A DNA stretch of 64,000 nt from Glebionis coronaria (Eukaryota > Streptophyta > Magnoliopsida > Asterales > Asteraceae): NCBI GenBank assembly GCA_025667525.1, contig CM046879.1, positions 389,631,039 through 389,695,038 of the forward strand. The letters run 5' to 3'. Under the pieces are notes generated by a model. That model did no database searches and was not told the origin of the DNA. It worked only from the letters and a program-made list of their open reading frames with translations. Every line of letters starts with the position of its first letter. The stretch's first letter is position 1. The position numbers were made by a program, and so were the translations under genes. Of the stretch, positions 1 through 11,168 are shown piece by piece.

Positions 1-424
1 CACGAGTCACAGTCTGAAGTAATTGCAAATCATTTAAGGAAAAAGGAAATGACATGTTTTGAAAACATTTGAACTTTCATTCGAGCTTTATGTACACACA
101 CGTGTCGTTAATGAGCGACATTCTAGGCACGTCCTTATTATCGAAACTGAAAGACATGTCGAGAAGAATATTTTTGGTATTTTTGAATGATTTTTTTCGT
201 TTTTTATTTTGTTTTTATAGGTTTTATATTTTTGTATTTTGATTTTCAATGTTTTCGAAAATAATCCAAAATAGACCTTTGTACAACAGAAGAAGGTGAT
301 GTCGAATGTACAGAACTGGAACCCTTTGAAGAAATGGATTCAGAATCCACTGAACAACCTGCAATGACAGAAGAAGAATTTGCACAAATACTAGTGTTAG
401 GAGTAACAAATGCATTTTCTACAT
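1..424. other. Region downstream of copia G gag, no supported gene
   Basis: In the minus orientation of element G this is where protease and the rest of pol should begin, but no pol motif is readable. The gag frame closes at 425-427. On the plus strand an open stretch from about 265 to 438 encodes an acidic Glu/Thr/Ser-rich peptide with no start codon at its left end; I do not recognise it. The stretch 180-260 is T-rich. Either pol was deleted here or another insertion begins. Confidence 0.4.
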
Positions 425-3400
425 TCAGAACACTCTCTTAGTGCTGGAGGAGGTGTCATCACTCTTCTTGATGGGAATCCACTTAAGACCAACTTCGTTG
501 AAGTTCCTACCCGTTGGTTTCCCTTAAAGACTAGATCTAGGAGTAGTGTTCTCTTGCAAACCAGAAGACTTCTAAGGAGAGAAACTAGTTCCTGCATTGA
601 TCCGCTTTGAAGATTTCTTGTCATTGCTTCTCTTTGAGACGGGTGTGAATCTCCTTGTTGTCTTATGGAATTCTGCATTCTTTCTCTGTGTGAAGGCACG
701 AGAGTTTACCTAATAGAGGTATTGCAGAATGCAATGAGCATGCTTTCCATGGTGAATGCCCTTTTTGCACGTGGGGCATACATGGAGTTTGGGATTCTCA
801 AAGTTCCTTGTGTACCTAGGTTTTGTTGTCCATTTAGGCACCTTGTTCGATACACGACTACTCATTGATGGTTGCCAATTCCTAAGTTGCTGGTAAGGGA
901 TCCTAGGTTTTGGTTGACTACCATTAGGAGTGTGTGGAACTCTAGCAGTTGGTTGGTTACTAGGTGGTGAATACACAAGGTTTACTTTCTGAATGTTCCC
1001 TTTTGGCATACACTTCCCTAGATTGTTGGTTTAAATAACATCATTTGACCCTTTAGATTTCTTTGTGGGCGTAAGATTCACATATTTGGGAGTACTCTTT
1101 GGAGTAGTGGAAGGTGCATTCACATGGTTGGGTTTAGAAAGAGTGGGTTTTCTAAATGGTGGAACATAGGGTGATATGGCTGGTTTTGGAACACTTGATT
1201 GTCCATCGCTATTAGGATGTAACCTAGAAACATTAGAAGGCGGTTTTCCTGAGATAGATGGCTTTCGTACTTTGTGCGCATTGGGTTGTCTAACAACTGC
1301 TTTTACAACCTTAGGTTCCACAGTGTTTCCACCCATCTTTCCAACAAGTTTCTTCAACTCAGCAATCGCGATGTCTTTGTCTTGCAACTGAGCTTTCAGA
1401 TCAGAAATATCCTTACTCTTTTGATTCAATTCACGAAATGATTCAGAGAGTTTTACTTGTAAATTACTGTCATCAGGAACTTTTCCAACTTTGTTTTGCA
1501 AAGCAAGTTCAAGAGAATGACAATGTTTCTGAAGAAAATCATATCGGTGTTGATGAATCGTGAACTCTTTTTGATTAACTTTTGTTGAAGGCTCATTGTC
1601 GCGACATTCACCTACTAACTGAGCTTGTAGCTGTTTGATTGCTTGTTGCGTTTCACTGTACGCTTTATCATACGAAAGTTTGTCATCCTTACATTCATCG
1701 CATTTTTTGACATATTTATTCCAAAGATCGGTGAATTCGTTGTCCTTTTTGATGACATAAGACTCCATTTTCTCTTTCGTACGATCAGGCTCATTTTGGA
1801 GGGTTTCATTGTCTGACACATAGATGTTTACCACAACTGGGTTACTATCAACACAATCACCACTGTCACTTGCTTTTGAGAGACATGCAAGGTCGCTTTC
1901 CAAAACTTTAATTCTATCAACAGATTCATCAGCCTCCTTCGCCAAAGATTTAAAGTCTTCAAAAAATTTGGCTAGTTCTTTTAGAAAAGTGTTCTCAAGA
2001 TTGCTTATCCTAGCGTCAGTTTAATTAATGATCGGATGAATCTCGTTGTGAAGAATTTTCTGAACTTTAATCTGAACAGGTGAAGTGAAGTTTCCTCCAG
2101 TCATTTTGGCGTTAACAACCCGTTTGAGAATGACAAAATTATCTTTGAGCTCGTTTAGAAATCCGCGTGTGATACTTGGTTTAGGAGGGTCATCAGACAA
2201 TTCCTCACTTGGTAGCAAAAGCATTTCAGTACTCGTTTTAGACCGAACAAAAATAGTTTGAGGATTAACTTTCGGATAATAAACGGGTGTCACTTCTTTA
2301 TTAAGATTTTGCATCTTTAAACGAGTCTTTACAGCAAGTTTGGTAGTTTCCTCAGAATCATGCACACTGGGAGGATCATGCTCATCAGACAAGATCACAC
2401 TACCATTATATAGAGTTTCATTTGTGGGCTGAACTTGCTTAAGATAACCGGGATTAGGAGGAAGAGGACAACCTAAAGCCATTTTGTAACGGGTGTAATT
2501 TATCTCATTCACTTTAGGTGCGAGCATATTTATCCTTTGCATAGTTTGGCCACGTTTTACCAAAACGTTGTCTAATCCCCTAATCCTATCCTGAGCTTTG
2601 CAAAAATCCTCAAGAAGCCCATCTTCTCGAATTTTGAAATCATGTTTCAGCTTTTTTCGTTCTTCTTTTAAATCCAAAATGATATATTTTTTAGTTGAAA
2701 GCTGTTTATTAAGAGAGGTGATTTCATCATTCAATTCACCTTTCTTTTTAGCACTACTTAAATGTAACGCATTTAATTTCTTTGTGGTGCATTTTTCTTG
2801 ATAAACCGATGTAGCATGAGCTTGTTCAAGTTCCTTGATTTTAGCATGATGAATCTCAAAACTTTTCTGCCGTTTTTTATATCCCGCAAGCTCAGTGGTC
2901 AATTTGGCATGAGCAACATCCTTGGCAAGCTTATCAAATAATGATTTATAATACGCATTCGTCTCGTCAGGAAGGGTTGTAGGTTGCGCTACTTGATCTC
3001 CACTAAGGTCCACACTGGGCGCATTAGAAATAACATTGCTATTATTCGTTTGAACCCCGTGTGTCTTAGTGGAAGGATCAGGGGACTCAGTATACTCTTC
3101 CTCCTGATTAGACATATTATATAACTCATTATCATTGAGACGTGGTTGTACCTCAGAGGAACCGTCTGAATCATACACAGGAGCTCTGTCAGGTTGAACT
3201 ACCGATGTGGATGATTGCTGCGAATTATCCATCAAGATGGAGTCGGTAGTCACCTCTTCTTCCTCATCATATGCTGTTGCAGATGCCATGAGATCAGACT
3301 CTTCAGTTAGAAGTGGAATTCCTGCTTCTTCCTTTTGTGCTATAAGAAGCTGAGACTGGAGGTGGGTAGCATTCCTCTTCTTTCTTGCATGGCTATCGCG

Positions 3401-3472
3401 ATGCTCAAAATCCGCAGCATCACTGTCTTGTTGATAACTCATAGTAGAGTCGTGTGATAAACAAGATCTCAA
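425..3472 (-). pseudogene. Ty1/copia gag with long coiled-coil extension (element G), nonsense-riddled
   Basis: One reading frame of about 1015 codons runs from 3472 (or from the second Met at 3442, MSYQQ) down to 425. It is interrupted by five in-frame stops at 2021-2023, 1031-1033, 710-712, 572-574 and 524-526, with no frameshift between them. The N-terminal third is acidic. The middle is rich in Lys/Glu/Leu heptad-like sequence (KELEQ, LKEERKKL, LKAQLQDKD), typical of coiled coil. Near the C-terminus are a Cys/His cluster (CPTCKKGIHHGKHAHC) and a KPTGRNF...VGLKWIP motif. These match my memory of the large gag-type region in Asteraceae copia polyproteins, which lies just upstream of protease. 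Gag would form the cytoplasmic particle that packages element RNA. It lies downstream of the G LTR and PBS in the correct orientation. Decay makes it non-functional. The family call is from memory and the frame continuity is seen directly. Confidence 0.75.
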
Positions 3473-3907
3473 TTCGTAGAAAGCGTGTGTTGGAGTGTCA
3501 ACAAAATCAAACTTTGCCTAAATTTTCCAGCCCGAAAAAAAAATTCCTCAGTCCGACAAAACGGTAAGCCGAAAAAATTTTGAAACACTAAATTTTGAAA
3601 TCGAGTTAGAAATAGCCAATAACTAGTAGGGAAAAAGTTTGAAAAAAATAAAACTTTTAATGAAAAATAAAACCTAAAAAATTTGAAATTTGGCCTAAAA
3701 ACTTTGAATTTTGGTCCGAAAATTTGAATTTTTGGTCGAAAATTTTTTCGCATTGCCAAAATTGAAATTAAAGCTTAAATGGCCTAAAAATGGTCTAGGA
3801 AAAAATAAATTTTACTATGGTTTTCCCGCCAAAAAACTTTTTTTTAATCTTCGTGTAAACTATGGTCCGAAACAAGTCTAGATAGTGGCTAAGTCTGAAA
3901 AATAATC

Positions 3908-4265
3908 GAACAAAATATCCATCGGAATGTCCATCGGAATATATCTATCGAAATGTTGTATCAGAATGCCTCTAGTATCGGAATGTCCACTGTCGGAATA
4001 TAAGGTCTATCGGAATACCCCTTCTATACAATAAGTCCACTGTCTGAATATGAGAACTGTCGCAATGCTACTAGTATCGGAATGAGACGAGTATCGCAAT
4101 GCTACTAGTATCGGAATGAGACACCTATCGCAATATGAGGACTATCGCAATAAGGCAAATTAATTTTTGGCAGAGGGACGTTTCAATAAGCCTTAATGCC
4201 GTCGCAATCCATGATCGCAATGAGCGATCGCAATATACGTCAGAATAAGGGTATCACAATACCTG
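3908..4265. repeat. Degenerate array of TATCGGAATG-like units
   Basis: About twenty imperfect copies of a short unit around 'tatcggaatg' or 'tatcgcaatg' recur at irregular spacing of roughly 12-25 bp. A longer phrase, 'gctactagtatcggaatgag', is repeated at about 4066 and 4101. The array lies in the leader of element G. Confidence 0.75.
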
Positions 4266-4307
4266 TGATCCCAAAATTAAGCCCTAGGGTTATTGCGATC
4301 AAGCTGT

Positions 4308-4316
4308 ACTTACCTG
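4308..4316 (-). promoter_or_regulatory. Candidate 5' splice site in copia G leader
   Basis: The minus strand reads CAG/GTAAGT, a perfect match to the plant donor consensus. It lies between the PBS and gag, so a leader intron skipping the CGGAAT array is possible. I could not fix a matching acceptor. Confidence 0.3.
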
Positions 4317-4544
4317 TGCAATTCCGATGAAATTTGTCGCAAAGAAGGAAGAACTTTTCGAAACTTTGAGCAAGAAATTCGTGTTTTTGACCAAACCAAA
4401 ATACCCAAATCACTACTACAACGATGTAGAAGAGATATGAATCACTTGGAACAACAACACACGAAAAAATATGATCAAAAAGGACACGAATTTCAAGAAA
4501 AACACGGACAACACCAAAGAGCTATCCACGAATCCCTTGGCGAA

Positions 4545-4552
4545 TGATACCA
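4545..4552 (-). other. Primer binding site of copia G (partial)
   Basis: The minus strand reads TGGTATCA two bases after the LTR end. This is the 5' core of the initiator-Met tRNA primer site used by most plant copia elements. The next bases (TTCGCC) depart from the usual GAGCC, so only the core is conserved. Confidence 0.6.
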
Positions 4553-4554
4553 CT

Positions 4555-4939
4555 TGTATGATGTAACACACGACTTATAGAACAATAAATAGAGATGATG
4601 AAGAACAAGATTAAAACTAAGAATGGAATATTGGATTAGATGAAGAAGGAGGAAGAAAGATACAAGGAGTGTGTTTCTAGTGAGAGAAACTAAGGAGAGT
4701 TTCTCTCTCTAAAACAAGAAGAAGAGAAAATACTATGGGAGACACACACATAAATAAGGTTGGATGTGCCTTTTATACTAAGGCTTACAAGGTTAGGAGG
4801 CCTTCCTCATTTTTGTGTTCGGGACTAATTCCCGTTACATACATAACAATAACATAGAACTCTCGACACCGTTGAATAGCATTTTCCACGAGCTTCACAA
4901 CATTATATTATATGACCATCACTTTAAATACTTCTAACA
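4555..4939 (-). repeat. LTR of copia G
   Basis: On the minus strand this 385-bp segment starts TGTTAGAAG and ends CATACA. It is followed by a 2-bp spacer and the PBS, as in a 5' LTR. A TATA box lies inside. A polypurine-like run also abuts its upstream side, which is unusual for a 5' LTR. Confidence 0.7.
4769..4780 (-). promoter_or_regulatory. TATA box of copia G LTR
   Basis: The minus strand reads TAGTATAAAAGG about 160 bp into the LTR, with a C-rich stretch downstream. It is placed as expected for the promoter at the U3/R boundary. Confidence 0.55.
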
Positions 4940-5011
4940 ATCTCCCCCTAAGGGGTGGTCATATAATATGTGACTTCACTTCTTTGACCATCACTTTAAA
5001 TACTTCTAACA
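4940..5011 (-). repeat. Rearranged outer edge of G: polypurine tract and 26-bp duplicated LTR tip
   Basis: The 26 bases at the LTR's outer tip (4914-4939) recur exactly at 4986-5011. Between them lies the minus-strand polypurine run TTAGGGGGAGAT (4940-4951). An inverted repeat is also present: 'atatgacca' near 4909-4917 pairs with 'tggtcatat' near 4956-4964. The likely reading is LTR tip, then the 3' end of an internal region with its polypurine tract, then a full LTR. That is the product of recombination or deletion between tandem copies. Confidence 0.5.
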
Positions 5012-5239
5012 AGTTAATTAGTAACATGCAGGGGTAGAAAGCCCAAATGAATGGTCGCGGATAAGGCCTTATGGACGATTTTGTATTGACTATAGATTTC
5101 GGCCAAAACCGATTATTAAAACACAAAACCCTAAGGTTTTTAAGAATTAAAAAACATGTATTTTTAACTTAAAACAATTATTAGTTAAAAAATTTAGATT
5201 TCGATAATTATAACATGTTAAAATGGCTCTGGATGCAAC
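5012..5239 (-). other. 5' internal fragment and primer binding site of old copia-like element F
   Basis: Non-coding DNA follows the inner edge of LTR F in minus orientation. The minus strand at 5238 to 5224 reads TTGCATCCAGAGCCA, a variant of the initiator-Met primer site (TGGTATCAGAGCCA). The fragment ends where element G begins at 5011. Confidence 0.5.
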
Positions 5240-5357
5240 TGAAGGTTTATATAGTTCATAACAATTATTAAAACCTAACAAATATCAAAGCACATATAAC
5301 GGAAGCGATTTAACAAGATCATAATAACACAATTATAATCAATCGAAATAGGGTTAC
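5240..5357 (-). repeat. LTR F, downstream part, split by element D
   Basis: The minus-strand LTR end ...CCTTCA is next to the PBS. The other part is at 60693-61356. Removing D and one copy of GTTAC (5353-5357 or 60688-60692) joins them into one LTR of roughly 780 bp. Confidence 0.5.
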
Positions 5358-7719
5358 TGATAGTTGTAAAAATACACTCGTTTAGGAAAATGAGGTAACT
5401 AGGGTAAGTACGACGGTTTAGGAAAACCGTGCCTAAATGACCCAATGAGTGAGTTCTTTCTCAATGAGGCTAGTGTGTTGTGTTAAAGACTTGATTAAAT
5501 ATTTGTTATTATGATTATGAAGAAAGAAAAGTGAAAAGGATGACAGTTACGATTAAAATTACACTAAGACGAAAGTCGTAAAGGTAAAACCGTAAAACGT
5601 GACAAAATTTAAAAATTACCCTAAAAATTCCTAGAAAATAACAATATATATGAAAAATGTAATTAGGGTTTACAAAAAATCAAAAATCACTCAAACCTTT
5701 TATTTAATTAAATAGTAATTTTTTAATGCTAATTAAAACCCAAAAATCAATTTAATTAAAAAAAAAGCCCAAAATGAGATTTTTCAATTTGTAAACCTCT
5801 AAAATAACTTAATTAAACTAAAAACTATTTTTGAAAAATTTAAAATTCATTAAAACTATTAAAAATGATTAAAAACTATTAAAATGTTAAAATAATCCTA
5901 AAAATTAATTAAATGACAAGAAAATTAATCTAAAAATTTTAAAAATTCTAACTTAATGTTTTTAACCTAAGAAAAATGAAAAAGTTGCAAAAATATTAAA
6001 AACAAATTTTAACAATAAAATAATAATAAAAATCCAAAATTTATAAAAAATTCTAAAATCTTGCAAAGTTTAATTTAACTTAAATAAACAGAAAATGAAA
6101 GTGAAATGACAAAAATACCCCTAATGGGCCTCCAAATGGGCTAAAACTTAAAACAGTCCAACCTTAATGGGCTTTTTTGCCCAATAAGCAAAAAGTTAAC
6201 CAAATAAGCTAAAAAGTTCCAGTCTAGCTTAAAATTTAATTTTAAACACAAAACTCTAAAGGCCCAAAAGCTAAAAGTGAGCTTATCACAACTTAATTAG
6301 CAAACAGCTTATTCTTAATGGGCTTTTTGGCCCATTAATTCATAAGCTAATGCCATAAGTTGAAATTTGACACACATCCGTCTCTTGACCTTATAAAGTT
6401 GTTTGTAAAAAGTATTTTTGAATAAGCCCAAGAAATAAGCCTGAAATAAGCAAAAGCTCTCTACACAAAACGACAAAATATTCGTTTTCGAGTTCTAGAC
6501 CAATTCAAGGGCTGATTCTTTCGGAAAAATGTTTCAAATCACTTAACTAAGCTTAATAATAAAAAAGATTTCCAAAAAGCACACTGGATAAACTGTAAAA
6601 AGCGAATAAGCACTTATGAAAAAGTCAACTAAGTTGGTTTTCTAGTCAAACCTAAAAGTCAAAGTCTCAAATACTCCAGAATAGTTAAATGGGTCAAATA
6701 AGGAAGATTGATTACAAAAAACAAATTTGTTGCAGGTCTAAATATGCTATTAGAGCTTATTGATAAGCTGAATGACATTTAACACTAGCAGTGGCTGGTT
6801 TCAGTGAGAAAGGGTTCCCACTACTTGACTTTCTTGACCATTTGTTTGTACTGGACTTTTGTTGGAATTGATGAACAAACAAGTCACCCTTATAACCAGT
6901 GGGTTATAAGGAGTCACAATCAACAAAGTAAACACAATTTCACCAAGCCAATTGATACAGTTTAATCAAACAGTCACCAGATCTAACACAAACATGAACA
7001 TTAAACAGTTTTGAACAAATAAGCTGTTTAAGCAAGATTAAGCCAACCAAATTGAACCAAAAGCACACACAAGCTATAATAAACTTAAACAAGCAATATT
7101 AAACTTGTTTCATGCACTAAATCAAAGATTAGACTTAGATTAAAACTTATGCTACTTACTGATGAACAATGAACAAACACAAAATCCTTTGTTGATGTAC
7201 TTGACCACCAATCTAATTTTAAACCCTCAAATCAATTAATCAGCTTTTACAAACTATGTTTAAGCACCTTTCAACCCTAAACATGCATACACTCTAGGTG
7301 TTCCCAAAATTTCAAGTCAAAATATGCAAAATCAAGCAAGTTATAGCACAATCTCAGATTTGATGTTTAAGAACACAAGTATGGCAAATATCAGGACTCA
7401 ACCAACTCAATAACAAATAAAAGTACTTAACAACCCTAAACACTAACTCAAACTCAAATTATAACCTTAAAATAGTAGACCCAAACACCCCTTTTACTTT
7501 TCAAATCAAAATTTAACAAAGTAATAGTGTTTAAAAGGTTTATCGAACCCTAATCTAGCATCATACCAACAGTATCATGCAGTATTAACAAGATTTAAGC
7601 CACAAGAACACCTCATACAACAGTAGGTCACAAAATCACTTATAACCACTTTTTCAACAGATTTTTAGAAAAGAGAACTCAAACCTCATGAATGTACATT
7701 CACACTCACGAATTGTGAG

Positions 7720-8133
7720 TGTTGGGTCAAAATTATGAGTTGATGCGTCAAAAACAACAAAATAAGAAGACAAGGACTACTTTTGCCAAAGTTAAATTCG
7801 ACAAGCTGGTGGAGTCTTTTTATTAATTTAATAGCTTTCTTTGTAAGCTATGTTTTCTACTTTATAAAGAAAACATACGTAGGTTTTACATTCACTTCAT
7901 CTTTTACAATGTAACCTACAATAAGCTTTGATCTCTAGGCATGGGATTCAATGTATACATTCCTAGAGTTGTTTGTGTTAATCATTAATACAAACACACT
8001 TTGGGAGAATTCATCTTGTTAACATCTTGTTCATTTTAATATTCTCTTCCGCTATGTTTTATACATATGAACATTGATAATCCTAGATATAATGGTTCTT
8101 AACCATTGAGTCGAATGATCCATAGACTCCACA
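7720..8133 (+). repeat. 5' LTR of E
   Basis: This 414-bp TG...CA repeat has a palindromic TATA-like box (TTTATAAAG, 7861-7869). It matches the right LTR closely except that it lacks the 180-bp duplication found there. Confidence 0.88.
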
Positions 8134-8135
8134 AT

Positions 8136-8148
8136 TGGTATCAGAGCC
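8136..8148 (+). other. Primer binding site of E
   Basis: TGGTATCAGAGCC lies two bases inside the 5' LTR. This is the standard initiator-Met tRNA primer site of plant copia elements. Confidence 0.88.
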
Positions 8149-10563
8149 TAAGGCTCATGATATCTAGGAGATACAAGGTGTTATGTTCGTGTTCATGTTG
8201 CTGTGAAGCCGTTGTCCAGGATTAGCGACAGTTTTAGTGACGATTTAACGACGGGCTGTCAGATTTGTGACAGATTTGCGACGTTTTTGTGACAAATCTG
8301 GTGTCACAAAAGGAATGGGAGGAAGGAGTAATCAGATCTGCGACAGCTTAGTGACAAGTAAACTGTTGCTAAAGGTGCATGATTTGAAATTCGTTTTAGG
8401 GTATCAGAGATATAAACCCTAGATCGACCAGTTCTGTTTGGTGATTGTTCTAGCCTTGGTGAGTTGATTCTTGAATTAACAATGAACCCTAGAATCATGA
8501 TCTTATGGCTGTTGATTTATTTGTTCAAGAGCTCAAGAATATGAGTTAGGGTTTTGGTGTACTTCACTTAAACCCTAGATTGATTATTGTTGCTGAAAAG
8601 GATGCAATGATGAAACACTTCATGTATTCCTGGATGATCTTCGTGTGATAATAGTAGCACGTGCTATCTTAATCTTGACGTTCGGATCTGGGTAAAGAAC
8701 GGCAACAATGAAGTTAGGGTTTGATGAAGAAAACCCTAGATGTGGCTGAGCATTATATGTGATTTTGTTCAATGGTTATGTGGGTTTTACTTCTGCTTAA
8801 TTCGTTGGTATATTCAAAGTCACAGATACAAGGACGTGACATTAAGAAGATCAAGGATTCGTTTGAATCAGGGTATGTTGGCTAAAACCCTAGATCTGAT
8901 ATGGGACGTGTTCAAGCTAGCAGGTTGTTTATGATATGTGCTTCAATAAAGGAGTGTTCATGGCATCGATATAGCTGTGTGTTTATTCACAGTTTTATAA
9001 TATACTTTGGAATATGGTGTCGTTGACGATTCATGGAAGAGTATTATTTATTTGAATCGTGTATGAACAAAAGAAAAAGAGTCCCATTGGTCGCTTCACT
9101 GCTATAAAAAGAAGACTGTGTCTCGAATTGAGGGAAGTATATTGGCTGTGTTTGTGGTCCCGATGCGTTTTTATTCATGTGTTGTTCAAGACAGATACAA
9201 GTTCATGTGGTCAAGAGAGAGATACATCACATGGGTTTTAACTATTATCTCAATATTATATTGAGTAAAAGCAAAAGTGTTGGACAGCAATGCATAAGGG
9301 GAAGCAAGGACGAGGCTGATTGGAGTATAAGTATACGTGCTGTTATGGTCCCAGGATTGGTGTGAACATAAGACGACTGGATTTGTGAATTATGTTGAGG
9401 ATATGTGGTCCAAGTTTTCATGATGTACATGGTTTTCTTGTTTTATTATTAAAGACGAGTGGGCCAATGGTACGCATCAGAGATCGTATTTGATGTACAA
9501 CGCAATCACGTGAATACAAAGGATGTGTACATCACATAAAGAAATAGATAAAAGGTATGTACACATTTGTTTATTGTGTATGGAGATGTGGTACATGATA
9601 CAAATTAGCTACTTGTTGCCATTGGTATATTTTATCGCCACTGTTATATTTTCAACATTGATGGGAGTTATTTAAGTCGTTGATAGCATTGTACGCAAGC
9701 ACTGACAGAATGTTTTGGAGATTTTTAGGTTGGAATTTGGTTTATTCACAGCAAGTAGGTCTTAAAGGTATAAAGGCTCGTTTTATTTTCATTGGTTACG
9801 AAGAAATTTTTTTTATTACTTGTTTGAAGACGAAGTAGATTTTCGCGGATTGGTGTTCTATCATATCTTCAAATTTTGTCAGCATTTGAAGGTAACTTGT
9901 AGGTTCTTTTAATTTGTGACAACGGACTTGATAAAAAGGTAGCAAAGGTATGAGATTTTTCTTAAGACACTATATGCTCATATTTGCTAGAGAACTCTTT
10001 TTATCAAGAGACTACTCATTATAGCCGTGAGTTTTATAGTCTACTCATTATAGCCGTGAGTTTTGGAGTCACATGTTTAGTACAAGACATGGAATACAAG
10101 TTCGGGTTATTCTACGTCATCATCAAGTAAGTCGTAATTAGATTTCTTCATATGTGATCATTACATAAAGCCTATAGAATTTGAAGATTCAAAATGATTA
10201 GCACAATTTAAGGGGAAGCTAAATTGTTCATGTGTTAATCATTTACATGTAACATTAAGGTGAAGGTGTTTACTACTGCTCATTAGTTTTACTACAACTT
10301 ATGTGAGTTTCTATAGCTCAAATTCATTTAATTTCATCCTGCTGTTCTTCATGGAGGGTAATTTGAGACAAAGAAAACTTGTATTAGTTATGTGGTATTA
10401 TTTAGGTAGTGGTCGAAATCAAGGTTGCTTACATACAAGACCCCTATTTGGATCATGTCAAGAAAAGGGAAGAAGTCTACACAATGCAATCTGTTTATCC
10501 TTGGTGTTATATGTTTTACAAAGAATGCGAGCTTAAGGGGAAGTGTTTTTGACATCATCAACT
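8149..10563 (+). other. Interior of E, non-coding
   Basis: No conserved domain is visible in six frames. Notable structure: GTGACA/GCGACA-like phrases recur at 8220-8360. 'tactcattatagccgtgagttt' occurs twice in tandem at about 10010 and 10039. Several 'aaccctaga' phrases occur at 8480-8900. I cannot say whether this is decayed internal sequence or captured host DNA. Confidence 0.5.
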
Positions 10564-10573
10564 AGGGGAAGAT
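10564..10573 (+). other. Polypurine tract of E
   Basis: AGGGGAAGAT immediately precedes the TGTTGGG start of the right LTR, the expected place for plus-strand priming. Confidence 0.75.
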
Positions 10574-11168
10574 TGTTGGGTCAAAATTATGAGTTGATGC
10601 GTCAAAAACAAAAAAATAAGAAGACAAGGACTACTTTTGCCAAAGTTAAATTCTACAAGCTGGTGGAGTCTTTTTTATTAATTTAATAGCTTTCTTTGTA
10701 AGCTATGTTTTCTACTTTATAAAGAAAACATACGTAGGTTTTACATTCACTTCATCTTTTACAATGTAACCTACAATAAGCTTTGATCTCTAGGCATGGG
10801 ATTCATTGTATACATGCCTAGAGTTGTTTGTGTTAATCATTAATACAAACACACTTTGGGAGAATTCATCTTGTTAACATCTTGAAAAGTCAATCACTCA
10901 ATTGTTGATCCTGAATTTGAAGAACTTCACTTCATCTTTTACAATGTAACCTACAATAAGCTTTGATCTCTAGGCATGGGATTCAATGTATACATGTCTA
11001 GAGTTGTTCGTGCTAATCATTAATACAAACACACTTTGGGAGAATTCATCTTGTTAACATCTTGTTCATATTAATGTTCTATTCCGCTATGTTTTATACA
11101 TATGAACATTGATAATCCTAGATATAATGGTTCTTAACCATTGAGTCGAACGATCCATAGACTCCACA
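10574..11168 (+). repeat. 3' LTR of E with internal 180-bp duplication
   Basis: At 595 bp it is longer than its partner because a segment beginning 'cacttcatcttttacaatgt' occurs at 10748 and again at 10928. About 40 bp of unrelated filler (10886-10925) separates the copies. The duplication is absent from the 5' LTR, so it arose after insertion or during reverse transcription. Confidence 0.85.

Larger units (their letters stand above)
3473..4544 (-). other. 5' leader of copia G
   Basis: About 1.07 kb of untranslated leader lies between the PBS and gag in minus orientation. The part nearest gag (3520-3760) is built of A/T-rich phrases such as 'aaaatttgaaatttgg'. The middle holds an imperfect short-repeat array (separate entry). 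Near the PBS there is a strong splice-donor match. An 84-codon plus-strand open frame at 4293-4547 is antisense to this leader, and I do not consider it a gene. Confidence 0.6.
7720..11168 (+). mobile_element. Element E: non-autonomous copia-type LTR element without gag or pol
   Basis: It is flanked by a perfect GTGAG duplication (7715-7719, 11169-11173). LTRs begin TGTTGGGTC and end CTCCACA. An initiator-Met PBS follows the left LTR and a polypurine tract precedes the right one. The 2.4-kb interior has only open frames under 80 codons and no recognisable gag, protease, RT or integrase. It would need proteins from an autonomous copia relative to move. Confidence 0.88.

Noticed and set aside
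3908..4265. CRISPR-like short repeats (also the arrays in C)
   Set aside because: Units are degenerate and spaced irregularly without unique spacers of constant size, and the context is a plant retrotransposon.
4293..4547. 84-codon plus-strand frame
   Set aside because: It is antisense to the leader and PBS of copia G, with no recognisable motif.
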